Of a stretch of 64,000 nucleotides of DNA, positions 44,669 through 55,183 are shown piece by piece. The position numbers were made by a program, and so were the translations under genes. The notes beneath the pieces were generated by a model. It was not told the DNA's origin. It made no database searches and was given only the letters and a program-made list of their open reading frames with translations. Every line of letters begins with the position of its first letter. Position 1 is the first letter of the stretch. The stretch comes from Lutibaculum baratangense AMV1 (GTDB lineage: Bacteria > Pseudomonadota > Alphaproteobacteria > Rhizobiales > Tepidamorphaceae), in the NCBI RefSeq assembly GCF_000496075.1, contig NZ_AWXZ01000039.1, positions 248,001 to 312,000 on the forward strand, written 5' to 3'.

Positions 44669-46921
44669 ATGAGCGACCATGTTCTTCCCGAGGGTGGGGT
44701 CGAGCCGATCGACCTGAAGTCGGCGCTCGAAGAGCGCTACCTCTCCTATGCCCTGTCGACCATCATGCACCGCGCGCTGCCGGACGTGCGCGACGGGCTG
44801 AAGCCCGTGCACCGGCGGCTGCTATACGCGATGCGCCTGCTGAAGCTCGATCCCGACGCGGGCTTCAAGAAGTGCGCCCGCGTCGTCGGCGACGTCATGG
44901 GTAAGTTCCACCCCCACGGCGACCAGGCGATCTACGACGCGATGGTGCGTCTCGCGCAGGACTTCTCCGTGCGCTACCCGCTCGTCGACGGGCAGGGCAA
45001 TTTCGGCAATATCGACGGCGATAGCGCCGCGGCCATGCGCTACACCGAGGCGCGGCTGACCGAGGTGGCGCAGCTCCTGCTCGAGGGCATCGACGAGGAC
45101 GCCGTCGACTTCCGCGAGACCTATGACGGCGAGGAGCGCGAGCCGGTCGTCCTGCCGGGCGCCCTCCCGAACCTCCTCGCCAACGGCTCGGCCGGTATCG
45201 CCGTCGGCATGGCGACGAACATCCCGCCGCACAATGCGGCCGAGCTGTGCGAGGCGGCGCTCCACCTCATCAAGCACCCCAACGCCCGCGTCGAGAAGCT
45301 GCTCGACATGGTGAAGGGCCCCGACCTGCCGACCGGCGGAACGATCGTCGACGGGCGCGAGGCGATCACGGAGGCCTACCGGACGGGACGCGGCTCGTTC
45401 CGGGTGCGGGCGAAGTGGGAGAAGGAGGACACGGGACGCGGCACCTGGGCGATCGTCGTCACCGAGATCCCCTATCAGGTGCAGAAGAGCCGCCTGATCG
45501 AGCGCATCGCGGAGCTTCTGACCTCACGCAAGCTGCCGCTGCTCGCGGATGTGCGAGACGAGTCGACGGAGGACGTGCGCGTGGTTCTCGAGCCGCGGTC
45601 GCGGACCGTGGAGCCCGAGCTTCTGATGGCCTCGCTATTCCGGCTCACGGATCTCGAGGCGAAGATCCCGCTCAACATGAACGTCCTGACCGACGGCCGC
45701 GTGCCGCGGGTCCTCGGCCTCGTCGAGGTGCTGCGGCACTGGCTCGACCACCGGCGCGAGGTGCTTCTACGGCGCACCCACCACCGGCTCGGCAAGATCG
45801 CGCACCGGCTCGAGGTCCTGGGCGGCTACCTCATCGCCTACCTGAACCTCGACGAGGTGATCCGCATCATCCGCGAGGAGGACGAGCCGAAGCAGGAGCT
45901 GATGCGCACCTTCTCGCTGAGCGACGTTCAGGCGGAAGCGATCCTGAACATGCGCCTGCGCTCGCTGCGGAAGCTCGAGGAGATGGAGATCCGGACCGAG
46001 CACGACCGCCTCTCCGCCGAGCAGGTGGAGCTTCAGGAGCTCGTGGCCTCCGAGGACAGGCAGTGGCGGCGTGTCGGGGAGGAGGTCAGGTCGATCCGCG
46101 ACCGCTTCGGTCCCGGCACCGAGCTCGGCCGCCGCAGGACCGTGATCCTCGACGAGGCGGAGGCACCGTTCTCCGAGCTCGCGGCGGAGCTGAAGGAAGC
46201 CCTGATCGAGAAGGAGCCGGTGACGGTGATCCTCTCCGAGAAGGGCTGGATCCGCGCGCTGAAGGGCCACGTCGCGGACCTCTCGAGCGTGGCCTTCAAG
46301 ACCGGCGACAGCCTGAAGTTCGCGATCCGCTGCCAGACGACCGACAAGATCCTGCTCTTCGCCACCGACGGCCGGTTCTTCACGCTCGGCGCCGACAAGC
46401 TGCCGGGCGGCCGGGGGCACGGCGAGCCGTTACGGCTGATGGTCGATCTCGGCGAGAGCCAGGACATCGTCACCGCCTTCGTGCACGAGCCCAAGCGCAA
46501 GCTGATCGTGGTGGCCACCGACGGCCGCGGCTTCGTCGTGCCGGAGAAGGAGGTCGTGGCGATGAAGCGGACGGGCCGGCAGGTGCTGAACGTGACGGCG
46601 CCGGACGAGGCGAAGATCTGCGCGCCGGCCGCAGGCGATACGGTCGCCGTCGTCGGCGAGAACCGCAAGCTCCTCGTCTTCCCGCTCGCCCAGGTGCCGG
46701 AGATGACGCGCGGCAAGGGCGTGCGCCTGCAGCGCTACAAGGATGGCGGCTTGGCCGACCTCAAGGTGTTCCGGTCCGAGGACGGGCTGACCTGGCTCGA
46801 TTCCTCCGGCCGCACCTGGACGGTGAGCGATCTCGTGGAGTGGAGGGGCGATCGCGCCCAGGCCGGGCGCATGGCGCCGAAGGGCTTCCCCCGCACGAAC
46901 AGGTTCGGCGCGAAGGAGTAG
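44669..46921 (+). CDS. parC: DNA topoisomerase IV subunit A
   Basis: 750 residues. With ParE it decatenates daughter chromosomes. The winged-helix catalytic part runs from [33 protein letters not shown] with the active Tyr in [10 protein letters not shown]; the tower and coiled coil follow, then beta-pinwheel repeats at the end ([20 protein letters not shown]). The C-terminal domain lacks a GyrA box, supporting ParC over GyrA. RBS AGAAGG. Preceded by the structured leader. Confidence 0.95.
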   Translation: MSDHVLPEGGVEPIDLKSALEERYLSYALSTIMHRALPDVRDGLKPVHRRLLYAMRLLKLDPDAGFKKCARVVGDVMGKFHPHGDQAIYDAMVRLAQDFSVRYPLVDGQGNFGNIDGDSAAAMRYTEARLTEVAQLLLEGIDEDAVDFRETYDGEEREPVVLPGALPNLLANGSAGIAVGMATNIPPHNAAELCEAALHLIKHPNARVEKLLDMVKGPDLPTGGTIVDGREAITEAYRTGRGSFRVRAKWEKEDTGRGTWAIVVTEIPYQVQKSRLIERIAELLTSRKLPLLADVRDESTEDVRVVLEPRSRTVEPELLMASLFRLTDLEAKIPLNMNVLTDGRVPRVLGLVEVLRHWLDHRREVLLRRTHHRLGKIAHRLEVLGGYLIAYLNLDEVIRIIREEDEPKQELMRTFSLSDVQAEAILNMRLRSLRKLEEMEIRTEHDRLSAEQVELQELVASEDRQWRRVGEEVRSIRDRFGPGTELGRRRTVILDEAEAPFSELAAELKEALIEKEPVTVILSEKGWIRALKGHVADLSSVAFKTGDSLKFAIRCQTTDKILLFATDGRFFTLGADKLPGGRGHGEPLRLMVDLGESQDIVTAFVHEPKRKLIVVATDGRGFVVPEKEVVAMKRTGRQVLNVTAPDEAKICAPAAGDTVAVVGENRKLLVFPLAQVPEMTRGKGVRLQRYKDGGLADLKVFRSEDGLTWLDSSGRTWTVSDLVEWRGDRAQAGRMAPKGFPRTNRFGAKE

Positions 46922-46977
46922 GAGCGATCGGTGCCGCTGGCGTGGCCGCCGTCTGCTGCAACGCACGGCGCTCCGGC

Positions 46978-47586
46978 TCAGGCCAGGACGCTCTTCGTCA
47001 TCAGGAGCACGTCCTCGTCGTGGTGCGGCGGGCAGGGGTGCAGGATCACGGGCGTGCGGTCGACGATGCGGAAGCCGAACCGCTCGTAGAGGCGGACGGC
47101 GCCGGCGTTCTGCGAGTAGACCTGGATGCTCGTTTCGGGCGCTTCGGCATGCCGGGCTGAGGCTTCCGCCGCCCGCAGGAGCTTTGCGCCGATCCCCAGT
47201 CCACGGCGGTCCGGCAGCACCGCGACCGCGTTGACGTAGAATGTGCCCACCGCGCGGTGCTCGAGCTCGACGAACGGACGGATCGGAGCGGGCAGCGATG
47301 CCACCTCCCGCCGTTCCTCGTCCGAAGGCTCGGGGATGACGTAGCCCAGCATCATGCCGACAGGCGTGCCGCGGAATTCGGCGACGGTAGCGTTGCGATA
47401 GGAGAACCCGCCGGTCTCGCGGCAGGCGCGCTCCGTGCCGTAATCCAGCGGCGACTGCCCGGGAGCGGCCCCTTGCGACCATAGCCAGCTCGGAATGCCC
47501 TCGCCGGCGATGTCGATCAGTCTTGCGAGCAGCCGCGCGTCCTCGCGCACGGCAGCGCGCAGGCTCACCGTATCCTGGGTCGCCAT
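46978..47586 (-). CDS. GNAT family N-acetyltransferase
   Basis: 202 residues with GGAG before the ATG. The acetyl-CoA loop reads VAVLPDRRGLGIGAKLLRAAE (Q/RxxGxG/A) and the C-terminal strand-helix is GAVRLYERFGFRIVDR. Acts on an unknown amine. Stands alone between convergent parC and divergent EamA gene. Confidence 0.85.
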   Translation of the reverse strand: MATQDTVSLRAAVREDARLLARLIDIAGEGIPSWLWSQGAAPGQSPLDYGTERACRETGGFSYRNATVAEFRGTPVGMMLGYVIPEPSDEERREVASLPAPIRPFVELEHRAVGTFYVNAVAVLPDRRGLGIGAKLLRAAEASARHAEAPETSIQVYSQNAGAVRLYERFGFRIVDRTPVILHPCPPHHDEDVLLMTKSVLA

Positions 47587-47819
47587 GGTCGGACTCCTTC
47601 TGTCGCCCTCGGCGATGTTCCGAAGGCTCCCCCATCCTAGCCGGCCCGCATCCGGCGCATCAGGGGCGGAGGTGCCGCGAGCGGGGCGTATGTGCCAGAC
47701 GGGCGAGGACCAGCGCCGCCGGGCCGAAGGGGGCCGCTTCCAGCGGTCGTGGAAGGACGGTAGGCTCGGCGGACTCGGCACGGTGGAACGTGTCGTGACG
47801 TGCGCGTGAAGGGACCGGA

Positions 47820-48242
47820 ATGACCTGGCAGGTCTGGGCGCTTCTTTCGGCGGGCTTCGCGGCGCTGACGGCGATATTCGCGAAGGTGGGCGTCGAGAAC
47901 GTCAACGCCGACTTCGCGACGCTCGTCAGGACGGCCGTGATCCTCCTCGCCCTCCTGGTGATCGTGGGGGCGACCAGGCAGTTCCAGGCGCTTTCGTCCA
48001 TCTCGCCGAGGAGCTACGCCTTCCTGCTCCTCTCCGGCCTCGCGACCGGCGCGTCATGGATCTGCTACTTCCGCGCGCTGAAGCTCGGCGACGCGGCACG
48101 CGTGCAGCCGATCGACAAGCTGAGCGTCGTGCTCGTCGCCGTCTTCGGCGTCGTCTTCCTCGGCGAGGAGCTGAGCCTGCCGAACTGGATCGGCGTCGTC
48201 ATGATTGCCGGCGGGGCGATGCTGGTGGCCTACAGGGGGTAG
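47820..48242 (+). CDS. Half-size EamA/DMT transporter
   Basis: 140 residues, about five hydrophobic segments, one EamA unit (half of the usual 10-helix protein): TWQVWALLSAGFAALTAIFAK, SYAFLLLSGLATGASWICYF, DKLSVVLVAVFGVVFLGEELS. Works presumably as a homodimer. This single-unit form is common (DMT, DUF6/EamA) and is not a truncation by itself. Confidence 0.85.
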   Translation: MTWQVWALLSAGFAALTAIFAKVGVENVNADFATLVRTAVILLALLVIVGATRQFQALSSISPRSYAFLLLSGLATGASWICYFRALKLGDAARVQPIDKLSVVLVAVFGVVFLGEELSLPNWIGVVMIAGGAMLVAYRG

Positions 48243-48280
48243 GGCGGGGCGCCAGACGCCGCCGCGGGACTTTCTTCGCG

Positions 48281-49042
48281 CTACTCCCCGTCGAGCGTGT
48301 CGACGCGGGTCCAGCCCTCGGGCATCAGGTGCTCCTGCGGCAGGAACTTCGACTTGTAGCCCATCTTCGGCGAGCCCTTCACCCAGTAGCCGAGATAGAC
48401 GTAAGGAAGCCCCAGGCGCCGCGCGCGTTCGATGTGGTCGAGAATCATGAACGTGCCGAGGCTCCGTTCGGCAAGCTCCGGGTCGTAGAAGGAGTAGACC
48501 ATCGAGAGGCCGTCGGAGAGGCGGTCGGTGAGCGCCACGGCCAGGACCGGCCCCTCGCCGCGTCCCGTGATGAACGTGTCCGGGCCGATCCTGCGATACT
48601 CCACGACCTCGGTGTCGACATAGGTGTCCTCGACCATCATCGCGTAGTCGAGAACGCTCATGTCGGCCATGCCGCCCTCGGCGTGGCGCGCGTCGAGATA
48701 ATCCCGGAAGAGCGAGTACTGCTCCGCCGTCGGGCGCGGCTGGAACGCCTGTCCCAGGATGTCCTTGTTGCGGTTGAGGACGCGGCGGTGGGAGCGCGAC
48801 GGCTCGAACGCGTCCACCATGATGCGCACCGACACGCAGGCCCGGCAACGGTCGCAGGCCGGCCGGTAGGCGATGTTCTGGCTGCGCCGGAAGCCGCCCT
48901 GGGTGAGGATGTCGTTGAGCGGGGATGCCTTGTCGCCGACGAGGTGGGTGAAGACCTTGCGCTCGTACTTGTTGGGCAGATACGGGCACGCCGTCGGCGC
49001 CGTCAGGTAGAATTGCGGTGTGCTTCGCGGGAGTTCGCTCAC
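48281..49042 (-). CDS. bpt: Aspartate/glutamate leucyltransferase (Bpt)
   Basis: 253 residues starting at GTG 49042 (no ATG fits; a TTG at 49081 is less likely). It adds Leu to N-terminal Asp/Glu in the N-end rule. Conserved: [41 protein letters not shown] (two CxxC-like cysteines) and [22 protein letters not shown]. Bpt versus Ate specificity follows the family. Confidence 0.92.
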   Translation of the reverse strand: MSELPRSTPQFYLTAPTACPYLPNKYERKVFTHLVGDKASPLNDILTQGGFRRSQNIAYRPACDRCRACVSVRIMVDAFEPSRSHRRVLNRNKDILGQAFQPRPTAEQYSLFRDYLDARHAEGGMADMSVLDYAMMVEDTYVDTEVVEYRRIGPDTFITGRGEGPVLAVALTDRLSDGLSMVYSFYDPELAERSLGTFMILDHIERARRLGLPYVYLGYWVKGSPKMGYKSKFLPQEHLMPEGWTRVDTLDGE

Positions 49043-49112
49043 GTGGAAGCCTCGAAGATTGGGTCCGCCCTCGCACCACAAGATAGCGCAGGCGCACCCG
49101 CTCCGGGAGGGG

Positions 49113-50363
49113 TCAGGAGACCGCGGCGGTGAACGGATCGATATAGCTCACCGACATCCCCGCCGCCTTCAATGCGCCGACGAGCCGCTCGGCGTGCGCC
49201 TTGTCACGGGTCTCGAGCGCGAGGTCGATCGTCACCCGCATCGCCGGCACGTTCAGGAGCATGCGGTGGTGCGAAACCTCGAGGATGTTCGCCTTCTCGC
49301 GGCCGATGATCTCCGTCACGCGGGCGAGCTCGCCCGGACGGTCGCGCACCGTCACCCGCAGACCCACCACCTGGTCGGCCCTCTCGAGCGCGCGCACGGT
49401 GATGGCCGAGAGGAGACGGGGATCGATGTTGCCGCCCGTGAGGATGAGACCCACCCGGCGGCCCGCGAAACGCTCCGGCTGCGCAGAGAGGGCCGCGAGC
49501 GAGGCGGCGCCGGCGCCCTCGGCGAGCGTGTGCTGCTGGACGAGGAAGGCGTAGATGGCGCCCTCGATATGGTCTTCCTCGACGGTGACGACGTCGCTCA
49601 CGAGGTGACGCGCGATCTCGACCGCCGTGGCCGAGACGTTCTTGACGGCGATGCCCTCGGCCAGCGTGTCGCCGCCGCATTGCGCGGCCTCGCCCCTGAG
49701 CGCGGCGACCATCGAGGGAAAGCCCGCGACCTCCACGCCGATGATCTCGATGTCCGGGTTGATGGCCTTCGCGGCCACCGCGACCCCCGAGATGAGCCCG
49801 CCGCCGCCGACCGGCACGACGATGCAGTCGAGCTCCGGCGCGGCGGCCAGCATCTCGATGCCGACCGTGCCCTGGCCCGCCATCACCAGCGGGTCGTCAT
49901 ACGGGTGGACGAGCGTCAGCCCCTCGGCCTCCATGAGCGCGCGGACCGCTTCCTGGCACTCGGCGATCGTCTCGCCCTCGAGCTTGACCCTCGCGCCGTA
50001 CGCTTCGGTGCGCGCGACCTTCACCGACGGCGTCGTCACGGGCATGACGATCGTCGCCGGCACGCCGAGCTCGCTCGATCGGAAGGCCACGGCCTGCGCA
50101 TGGTTGCCGGCCGACAGCGTGACGACGCCACGGCGGCGCTCGTCCTCGGTGAGGTGCAGGAGGCGGTTCGCGGCCCCGCGGTCCTTGAAGGAGCCCGTCG
50201 CCTGGAGCGTCTCGTACTTGACGAAGACGCTCGCGCCCGTCGCGGCGGAGAGGCGTGGCGAAGGGAGGGTGGGCGTCCGGATGACGAGGCCGTCGATCGC
50301 GGCGGAGGCGGCGCGCACGTCGTCGAATGAGACCGGCAGCGCGGCGGTCAGATCTGTCTGCAT
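49113..50363 (-). CDS. Threonine ammonia-lyase (biodegradative type with ACT domain)
   Basis: 416 residues. PLP-binding Lys in [19 protein letters not shown], Gly-rich loop [14 protein letters not shown], and a C-terminal ACT-like domain ([32 protein letters not shown]). It deaminates Thr/Ser to 2-oxoacids. Starts 4 nt after hemB stop; probable operon. Confidence 0.93.
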   Translation of the reverse strand: MQTDLTAALPVSFDDVRAASAAIDGLVIRTPTLPSPRLSAATGASVFVKYETLQATGSFKDRGAANRLLHLTEDERRRGVVTLSAGNHAQAVAFRSSELGVPATIVMPVTTPSVKVARTEAYGARVKLEGETIAECQEAVRALMEAEGLTLVHPYDDPLVMAGQGTVGIEMLAAAPELDCIVVPVGGGGLISGVAVAAKAINPDIEIIGVEVAGFPSMVAALRGEAAQCGGDTLAEGIAVKNVSATAVEIARHLVSDVVTVEEDHIEGAIYAFLVQQHTLAEGAGAASLAALSAQPERFAGRRVGLILTGGNIDPRLLSAITVRALERADQVVGLRVTVRDRPGELARVTEIIGREKANILEVSHHRMLLNVPAMRVTIDLALETRDKAHAERLVGALKAAGMSVSYIDPFTAAVS

Positions 50364-50367
50364 GGCG

Positions 50368-51465
<1,098 letters not shown>

Positions 51466-51586
51466 CTAGCACGCGAGGCACCGACGCCGGAAGGCGGCGC
51501 GACCCGCCGGGTGCCGCAGGAGGGCCGTCCTTGACGGGCCCCGGCGATTCTGCACCTTCTCGGGGTCACGGGAGGCAGCCGCACCC

Positions 51587-52627
51587 ATGGACGAACCCCA
51601 CATTCTCTTCGAACGCCGTGGCGTCGCCGGCATCGTCACGCTGAACCGCCCGAAGGCGCTGCACGCGCTCACGGGGGAGATGTGCAGGGCGATGCGGGCG
51701 GCTCTGGAGGAGTGGGCGCGGGACGAGGGGGTGCGCCTCGTGGTCGTGCGCGCGACGGGCGAGCGTGCCTTCTGTGCGGGCGGCGACATCCGCGCCACCT
51801 ACGAGCTCGGCCGGGCAGGGCATCCTGGCGCGCTCGATCTCTTCCGGGAGGAGTATCGCAACAACGCCGCCGTGAAGCGCTTCCCGAAGCCCTATGTCGC
51901 GCTGATCGACGGCGTCGTGATGGGCGGCGGAGCGGGCATCTGCGTCCACGGCTCCCACCGCCTCGGCGGCGAGCGCACGCTCTTCGCCATGCCCGAGACG
52001 GGTATCGGCCTCTTTCCAGACGTGGGCGCCACCTTCTTCCTGCCGCGCATGCCGGGGAAGCTCGGCACCTATCTCGCCCTGACCGGGGCCCGCCTCGGAC
52101 AGGCCGACGCGCTTTATTGCGGCGCTCTCACACACGCCGTGCCGGCGGCCGCCTTCGTGGCCCTGCTCGACGAGCTGGCGGAGCGCGGCGAGGTCGAGGC
52201 GGTGGTCGAGGAATTCGCCAGGCCTGCGCCCGAGGCGCCGCTCTCCCATCAAATGGCCACGATCGAGCGCTGCTTTGCCGCCGACACCGTGGAGGAGATT
52301 CTCCGGCGTCTCGACGCGGACGGCAACGACGCCTTCGCGGCAGGGGCCGCCGGCGCGATCCGCAAGCGCAGTCCGACGAGCCTGAAGCTCGCTTTGCGTC
52401 TCGTTCGCATGGGGGCGGATATGGACTTCGAGACATGCATGCGGACGGAGTTCCGCGTGACCAGCCGCCTCCTTCGAGGCCACGACTTCTATGAAGGCAT
52501 TCGCGCCGTGCTGATCGACAAGGACAACGCTCCAGCCTGGAGCCCCGCGACCCTGGACGAGGTGTCGGAGGACGAGCTCGACCGGCACTTCGCGCCGTTG
52601 CCCGATGGCGAACTGCCGCTGCCCTGA
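51587..52627 (+). CDS. 3-hydroxyisobutyryl-CoA hydrolase / enoyl-CoA hydratase family protein
   Basis: 346 residues, longer than plain crotonases and like HIBCH. Oxyanion-hole loop FCAGGDIRATYELGRAG, VVMGGGAGICVHGSHRL, and the HIBCH signature AMPETGIGLFPDVGATFFLPR, plus a C-terminal extension (SLKLALRLVRMGADMDFETCM). Probable valine catabolism. ATG with fair ribosome site; overlaps the next gene by one base. Confidence 0.9.
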   Translation: MDEPHILFERRGVAGIVTLNRPKALHALTGEMCRAMRAALEEWARDEGVRLVVVRATGERAFCAGGDIRATYELGRAGHPGALDLFREEYRNNAAVKRFPKPYVALIDGVVMGGGAGICVHGSHRLGGERTLFAMPETGIGLFPDVGATFFLPRMPGKLGTYLALTGARLGQADALYCGALTHAVPAAAFVALLDELAERGEVEAVVEEFARPAPEAPLSHQMATIERCFAADTVEEILRRLDADGNDAFAAGAAGAIRKRSPTSLKLALRLVRMGADMDFETCMRTEFRVTSRLLRGHDFYEGIRAVLIDKDNAPAWSPATLDEVSEDELDRHFAPLPDGELPLP

Positions 52628-53055
52628 TGGCGATGCGAACCATCCGTCTTCCCCGCAGGGGCAAGCTTTCACCCGCCGGCATCCTGCTGTGGTACATGCG
52701 GGCGCTGGCCGTCTACTACTTCGTCAGCGGGCTCAACCACTGGGCGATGATCATCGGCCTGACGGGGGACTTCGGGGCGGCGCCGACGCACTGGCAGGTC
52801 GCACACATCTATTTCGCCGTCGTCGAACTCGCAGCCGCGCTCGGCCTCTGGTTCGGAGCTTCCTGGGGTGTCGCCGCGTGGCTGTTCTGCGCGGTGGCCG
52901 AGCTCGTGATGATGAACGGCTTCACGGAGCTCTTCGGCCAGAGCTGGCCGACGACCGTGTTCCACGCCGGCACGATCCTCGTCTATATCGGTCTGGCCTG
53001 GTGGTCGGGCTCGCCGGGCAACACCGGCGAGGTTCTGCGCCTGCCCGAGGATTAG
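52627..53055 (+). CDS. DUF6163-type membrane protein
   Basis: 142 residues, four membrane segments (LAVYYFVSGLNHWAMIIGLTG, IYFAVVELAAALGLWFGASW, VAAWLFCAVAELVMMNGFTELF, TVFHAGTILVYIGLAWW). Resembles the small Hyphomicrobiales membrane proteins often found upstream of ldtR. Function unknown; family name is from memory and should be verified. Confidence 0.7.
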   Translation: MAMRTIRLPRRGKLSPAGILLWYMRALAVYYFVSGLNHWAMIIGLTGDFGAAPTHWQVAHIYFAVVELAAALGLWFGASWGVAAWLFCAVAELVMMNGFTELFGQSWPTTVFHAGTILVYIGLAWWSGSPGNTGEVLRLPED

Positions 53056-53284
53056 CGCGGGCGGGTCCGGAGGCAATCCCCGCGGCCGCGGGGATGGTAA
53101 CCGCGAAGTTGATGTTCCCGATATGACCCGCACCGCTTGGAGCGAACAGTAAACTATTAGAAAATCTGCACTTTATCGAAATTTAAGGCTGCCTTTTAAA
53201 CCGCTCTTAGCGGCCTCGGCCTATTCTCTGTCTCAACGGTGGGAAAAACCACCACAGGGCACGTTGAACAGAGAGGCTTGAGAC

Positions 53285-53797
53285 ATGGGCATGGCTGTCG
53301 CCGGTGCGCGCACTCACGAGACCGAAGCCAACGAAGAGGAGCTTCGGCCCCACTACATGGAGGCGCTGACGCTGGTCGAGCGCCTCCACCGTCGGCTGCT
53401 GGACGTGATCAAGGACGAGTTCGACCGGCGCGGTCGCAACGATGTCAACAGCGTCCAGGCGCTTCTTCTCTACAATATCGGCGACTCCGAGGTGACCGCG
53501 AGCGAGCTCAGGACCCGCGGCTACTATCTCGGGTCGAACGTCTCGTACAACCTGAAGAAACTGGTCGAGGGCGGCTACATCCACCACCAGCGCTCGACGG
53601 TCGACCGGCGCGCGGTCCGCATCAGCCTGACCGAAAAGGGGCAGGAGGTGCACGACATCGTCGACATGGTCTACCGGCGGCACCTCTACTCGATGGAGAA
53701 GGTCGGGGGCCTGGGCGTCAGCGACTTCCAGACGCTCAACCGATCGCTCCAGAAGCTCGAGCGGTTCTGGACGGACCAGATCCTCTACCGTCTCTGA
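53285..53797 (+). CDS. ldtR: MarR family regulator LdtR
   Basis: 170 residues. Winged helix at about 55-130: VNSVQALLLYNIGDSEVTASELRTRGYYLGSNVSYNLKKLVEGGYI, with wing HHQRSTVDRRAVRI. It matches LdtR of rhizobia and 'Ca. Liberibacter', which activates the L,D-transpeptidase gene ldtP in osmotic stress. The upstream 130 nt are unusually AT-rich. The ldtP homologue lies 6.2 kb away here. Confidence 0.9.
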   Translation: MGMAVAGARTHETEANEEELRPHYMEALTLVERLHRRLLDVIKDEFDRRGRNDVNSVQALLLYNIGDSEVTASELRTRGYYLGSNVSYNLKKLVEGGYIHHQRSTVDRRAVRISLTEKGQEVHDIVDMVYRRHLYSMEKVGGLGVSDFQTLNRSLQKLERFWTDQILYRL

Positions 53798-53818
53798 CGG
53801 CGAGGCCGAGATGCTGAC

Positions 53819-53868
53819 GGCCGGCTGCCGTCGCGGGTCCCTCTTCTGGGCCCCGCGAGGAGCCGGCC
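53819..53868. terminator. Strong bidirectional terminator after ldtR
   Basis: Outer 8-bp stem GGCCGGCT / AGCCGGCC, inner 9 bp (CGCGGG-CCC with one mismatch) and loop TCTTCT, between the convergent ldtR and ctaG-like genes. Confidence 0.8.
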
Positions 53869-53881
53869 TTCAGCCGTTCGG

Positions 53882-54784
53882 TCAGCGCCCCTGCGAACCC
53901 GCCGTCGGGATTGCGATCTCCGGAGCATGTTCGATCGGCGCGGCCTCGTCGCTCAGGATCCGCCAGGCGAGGAGGACGATGACGAGGAGATAGAGCGCGC
54001 CGCCGACCACCCACATGACGAGGCCGGCGATCTGCTGGTCGTCGAGCGGCGAAAGCTGCCAGGCTTCCGCTCCGGCGGATAGCAGCGGATAGAAGCTCTG
54101 CGGCGCGAAGGTGAGGATGGCGCCCAGCAGGCCGGTATGCGCCGCCGTCGCGAGGAGCGAAAGCGCCGCCTGCGCCCGCCGCTTCGGCGCGTTGAGGTGC
54201 TCGCTCCAGAACCACACGGACGCGACGACGACGAGCGCGAACATCGCGAGATGCGCCGTCGGATCGAGGAGGACGGTCTCGTAGACGGTCGGGGCGTGCC
54301 AGAGCCAGACGAGCGCGCCATATGCGACGGCCGCGAGGCCCATCCACCGCCCGCCTGTGATGCTGCCTGCCCGGAAGCCTGCGGCCCGCGCCATCGCCTC
54401 GCCGGGCCGTGCGAGTGCGATCAGGGCCGGCGCGACGATCGTGAGCAGCATGAACTGCGCCATGTGCGCGGACACGAGCGTCGCCGCGAGCCGGCAGAGC
54501 GGCGAGACGAGGGCGACGACGAGCACGCCCCATCCGGCGAGGAACGCCGCCGTCCGCCCGTCCGCCCTGCGGTGGCCGAGGAGGAACAGCGCCAGCGCGA
54601 CGAGAAGCGGCACCACCACCCAGGGAGAGAAGCTCCAGGCCTGCCACACCTCGCCAGGCCGCAGCACCGTCGCGAGGCAGAGTTCGAGGAGGCCGGGCGG
54701 CTCCGCCTGAGCAAGGGCGGGAAGAGGCGCCAGCGCCGCTGCCGCCGTCAGGCCGGCCGTGGCGATCATCCGATGTCCTCTCAT
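53882..54784 (-). CDS. ctaG: Cytochrome c oxidase assembly factor CtaG (caa3 type)
   Basis: 300 residues. Signal-like N-terminus, about seven membrane segments, and family signatures LVSAHMAQFMLLTIVAPALIAL and VWLWHAPTVYETVL. caa3-CtaG proteins help assemble heme-copper oxidases, here next to subunit genes of the same cluster. It starts 39 nt after the small membrane protein. Confidence 0.88.
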   Translation of the reverse strand: MRGHRMIATAGLTAAAALAPLPALAQAEPPGLLELCLATVLRPGEVWQAWSFSPWVVVPLLVALALFLLGHRRADGRTAAFLAGWGVLVVALVSPLCRLAATLVSAHMAQFMLLTIVAPALIALARPGEAMARAAGFRAGSITGGRWMGLAAVAYGALVWLWHAPTVYETVLLDPTAHLAMFALVVVASVWFWSEHLNAPKRRAQAALSLLATAAHTGLLGAILTFAPQSFYPLLSAGAEAWQLSPLDDQQIAGLVMWVVGGALYLLVIVLLAWRILSDEAAPIEHAPEIAIPTAGSQGR

Positions 54785-54823
54785 GTGCGGTCTCCTTCGG
54801 TCAGTCTTCCGGATGCCGACGCC

Positions 54824-55183
54824 TCAGCCGCATGGCGGCAGGACGAGGATCGGCGCACCGAACCAGATCAGCGCGAGCGCGGCCGTGACGTTGACGATAT
54901 GCGATAGTCGCGCCAGCACGATCTCGCCTGTTTCCTCGGGCCTTCGCCGGCTCTGCCCGATCGCCTTCCACTCCAGAACGCCGATCGCACCGAGGTGGAT
55001 CAGCCACACGACGACGAGCAGGACGGTGAGGCCGGGCAGCCCGAGAATGTCGGGCAGGGTCGCGGCGGAGTGGCAGAAATAGCCTTGGACGGCATAGAGG
55101 ACCGCGAAAGCTGCCGCCCACACGATCCAGCCGGAGAGGGCGAAGAGCAGGCGCCAGCCGCCGGTGATCGCTCTCGTGCTCAT
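54824..55183 (-). CDS. Small membrane protein of the oxidase cluster
   Basis: 119 residues with three hydrophobic segments (WRLLFALSGWIVWAAAFAVLY, LTVLLVVVWLIHLGAIGVLEW, IVNVTAALALIWFGAPILVL). ATG overlaps the fused subunit I-III stop (ATGA). Likely a subunit or assembly partner of this oxidase; I cannot name a family. Confidence 0.7.
   Translation of the reverse strand: MSTRAITGGWRLLFALSGWIVWAAAFAVLYAVQGYFCHSAATLPDILGLPGLTVLLVVVWLIHLGAIGVLEWKAIGQSRRRPEETGEIVLARLSHIVNVTAALALIWFGAPILVLPPCG

Noticed and set aside
53183-53199. TTAA...TTAA in the ldtR upstream region as a CtrA box
   Set aside because: The spacer is 9 nt, not 7, and no TTAAC end.
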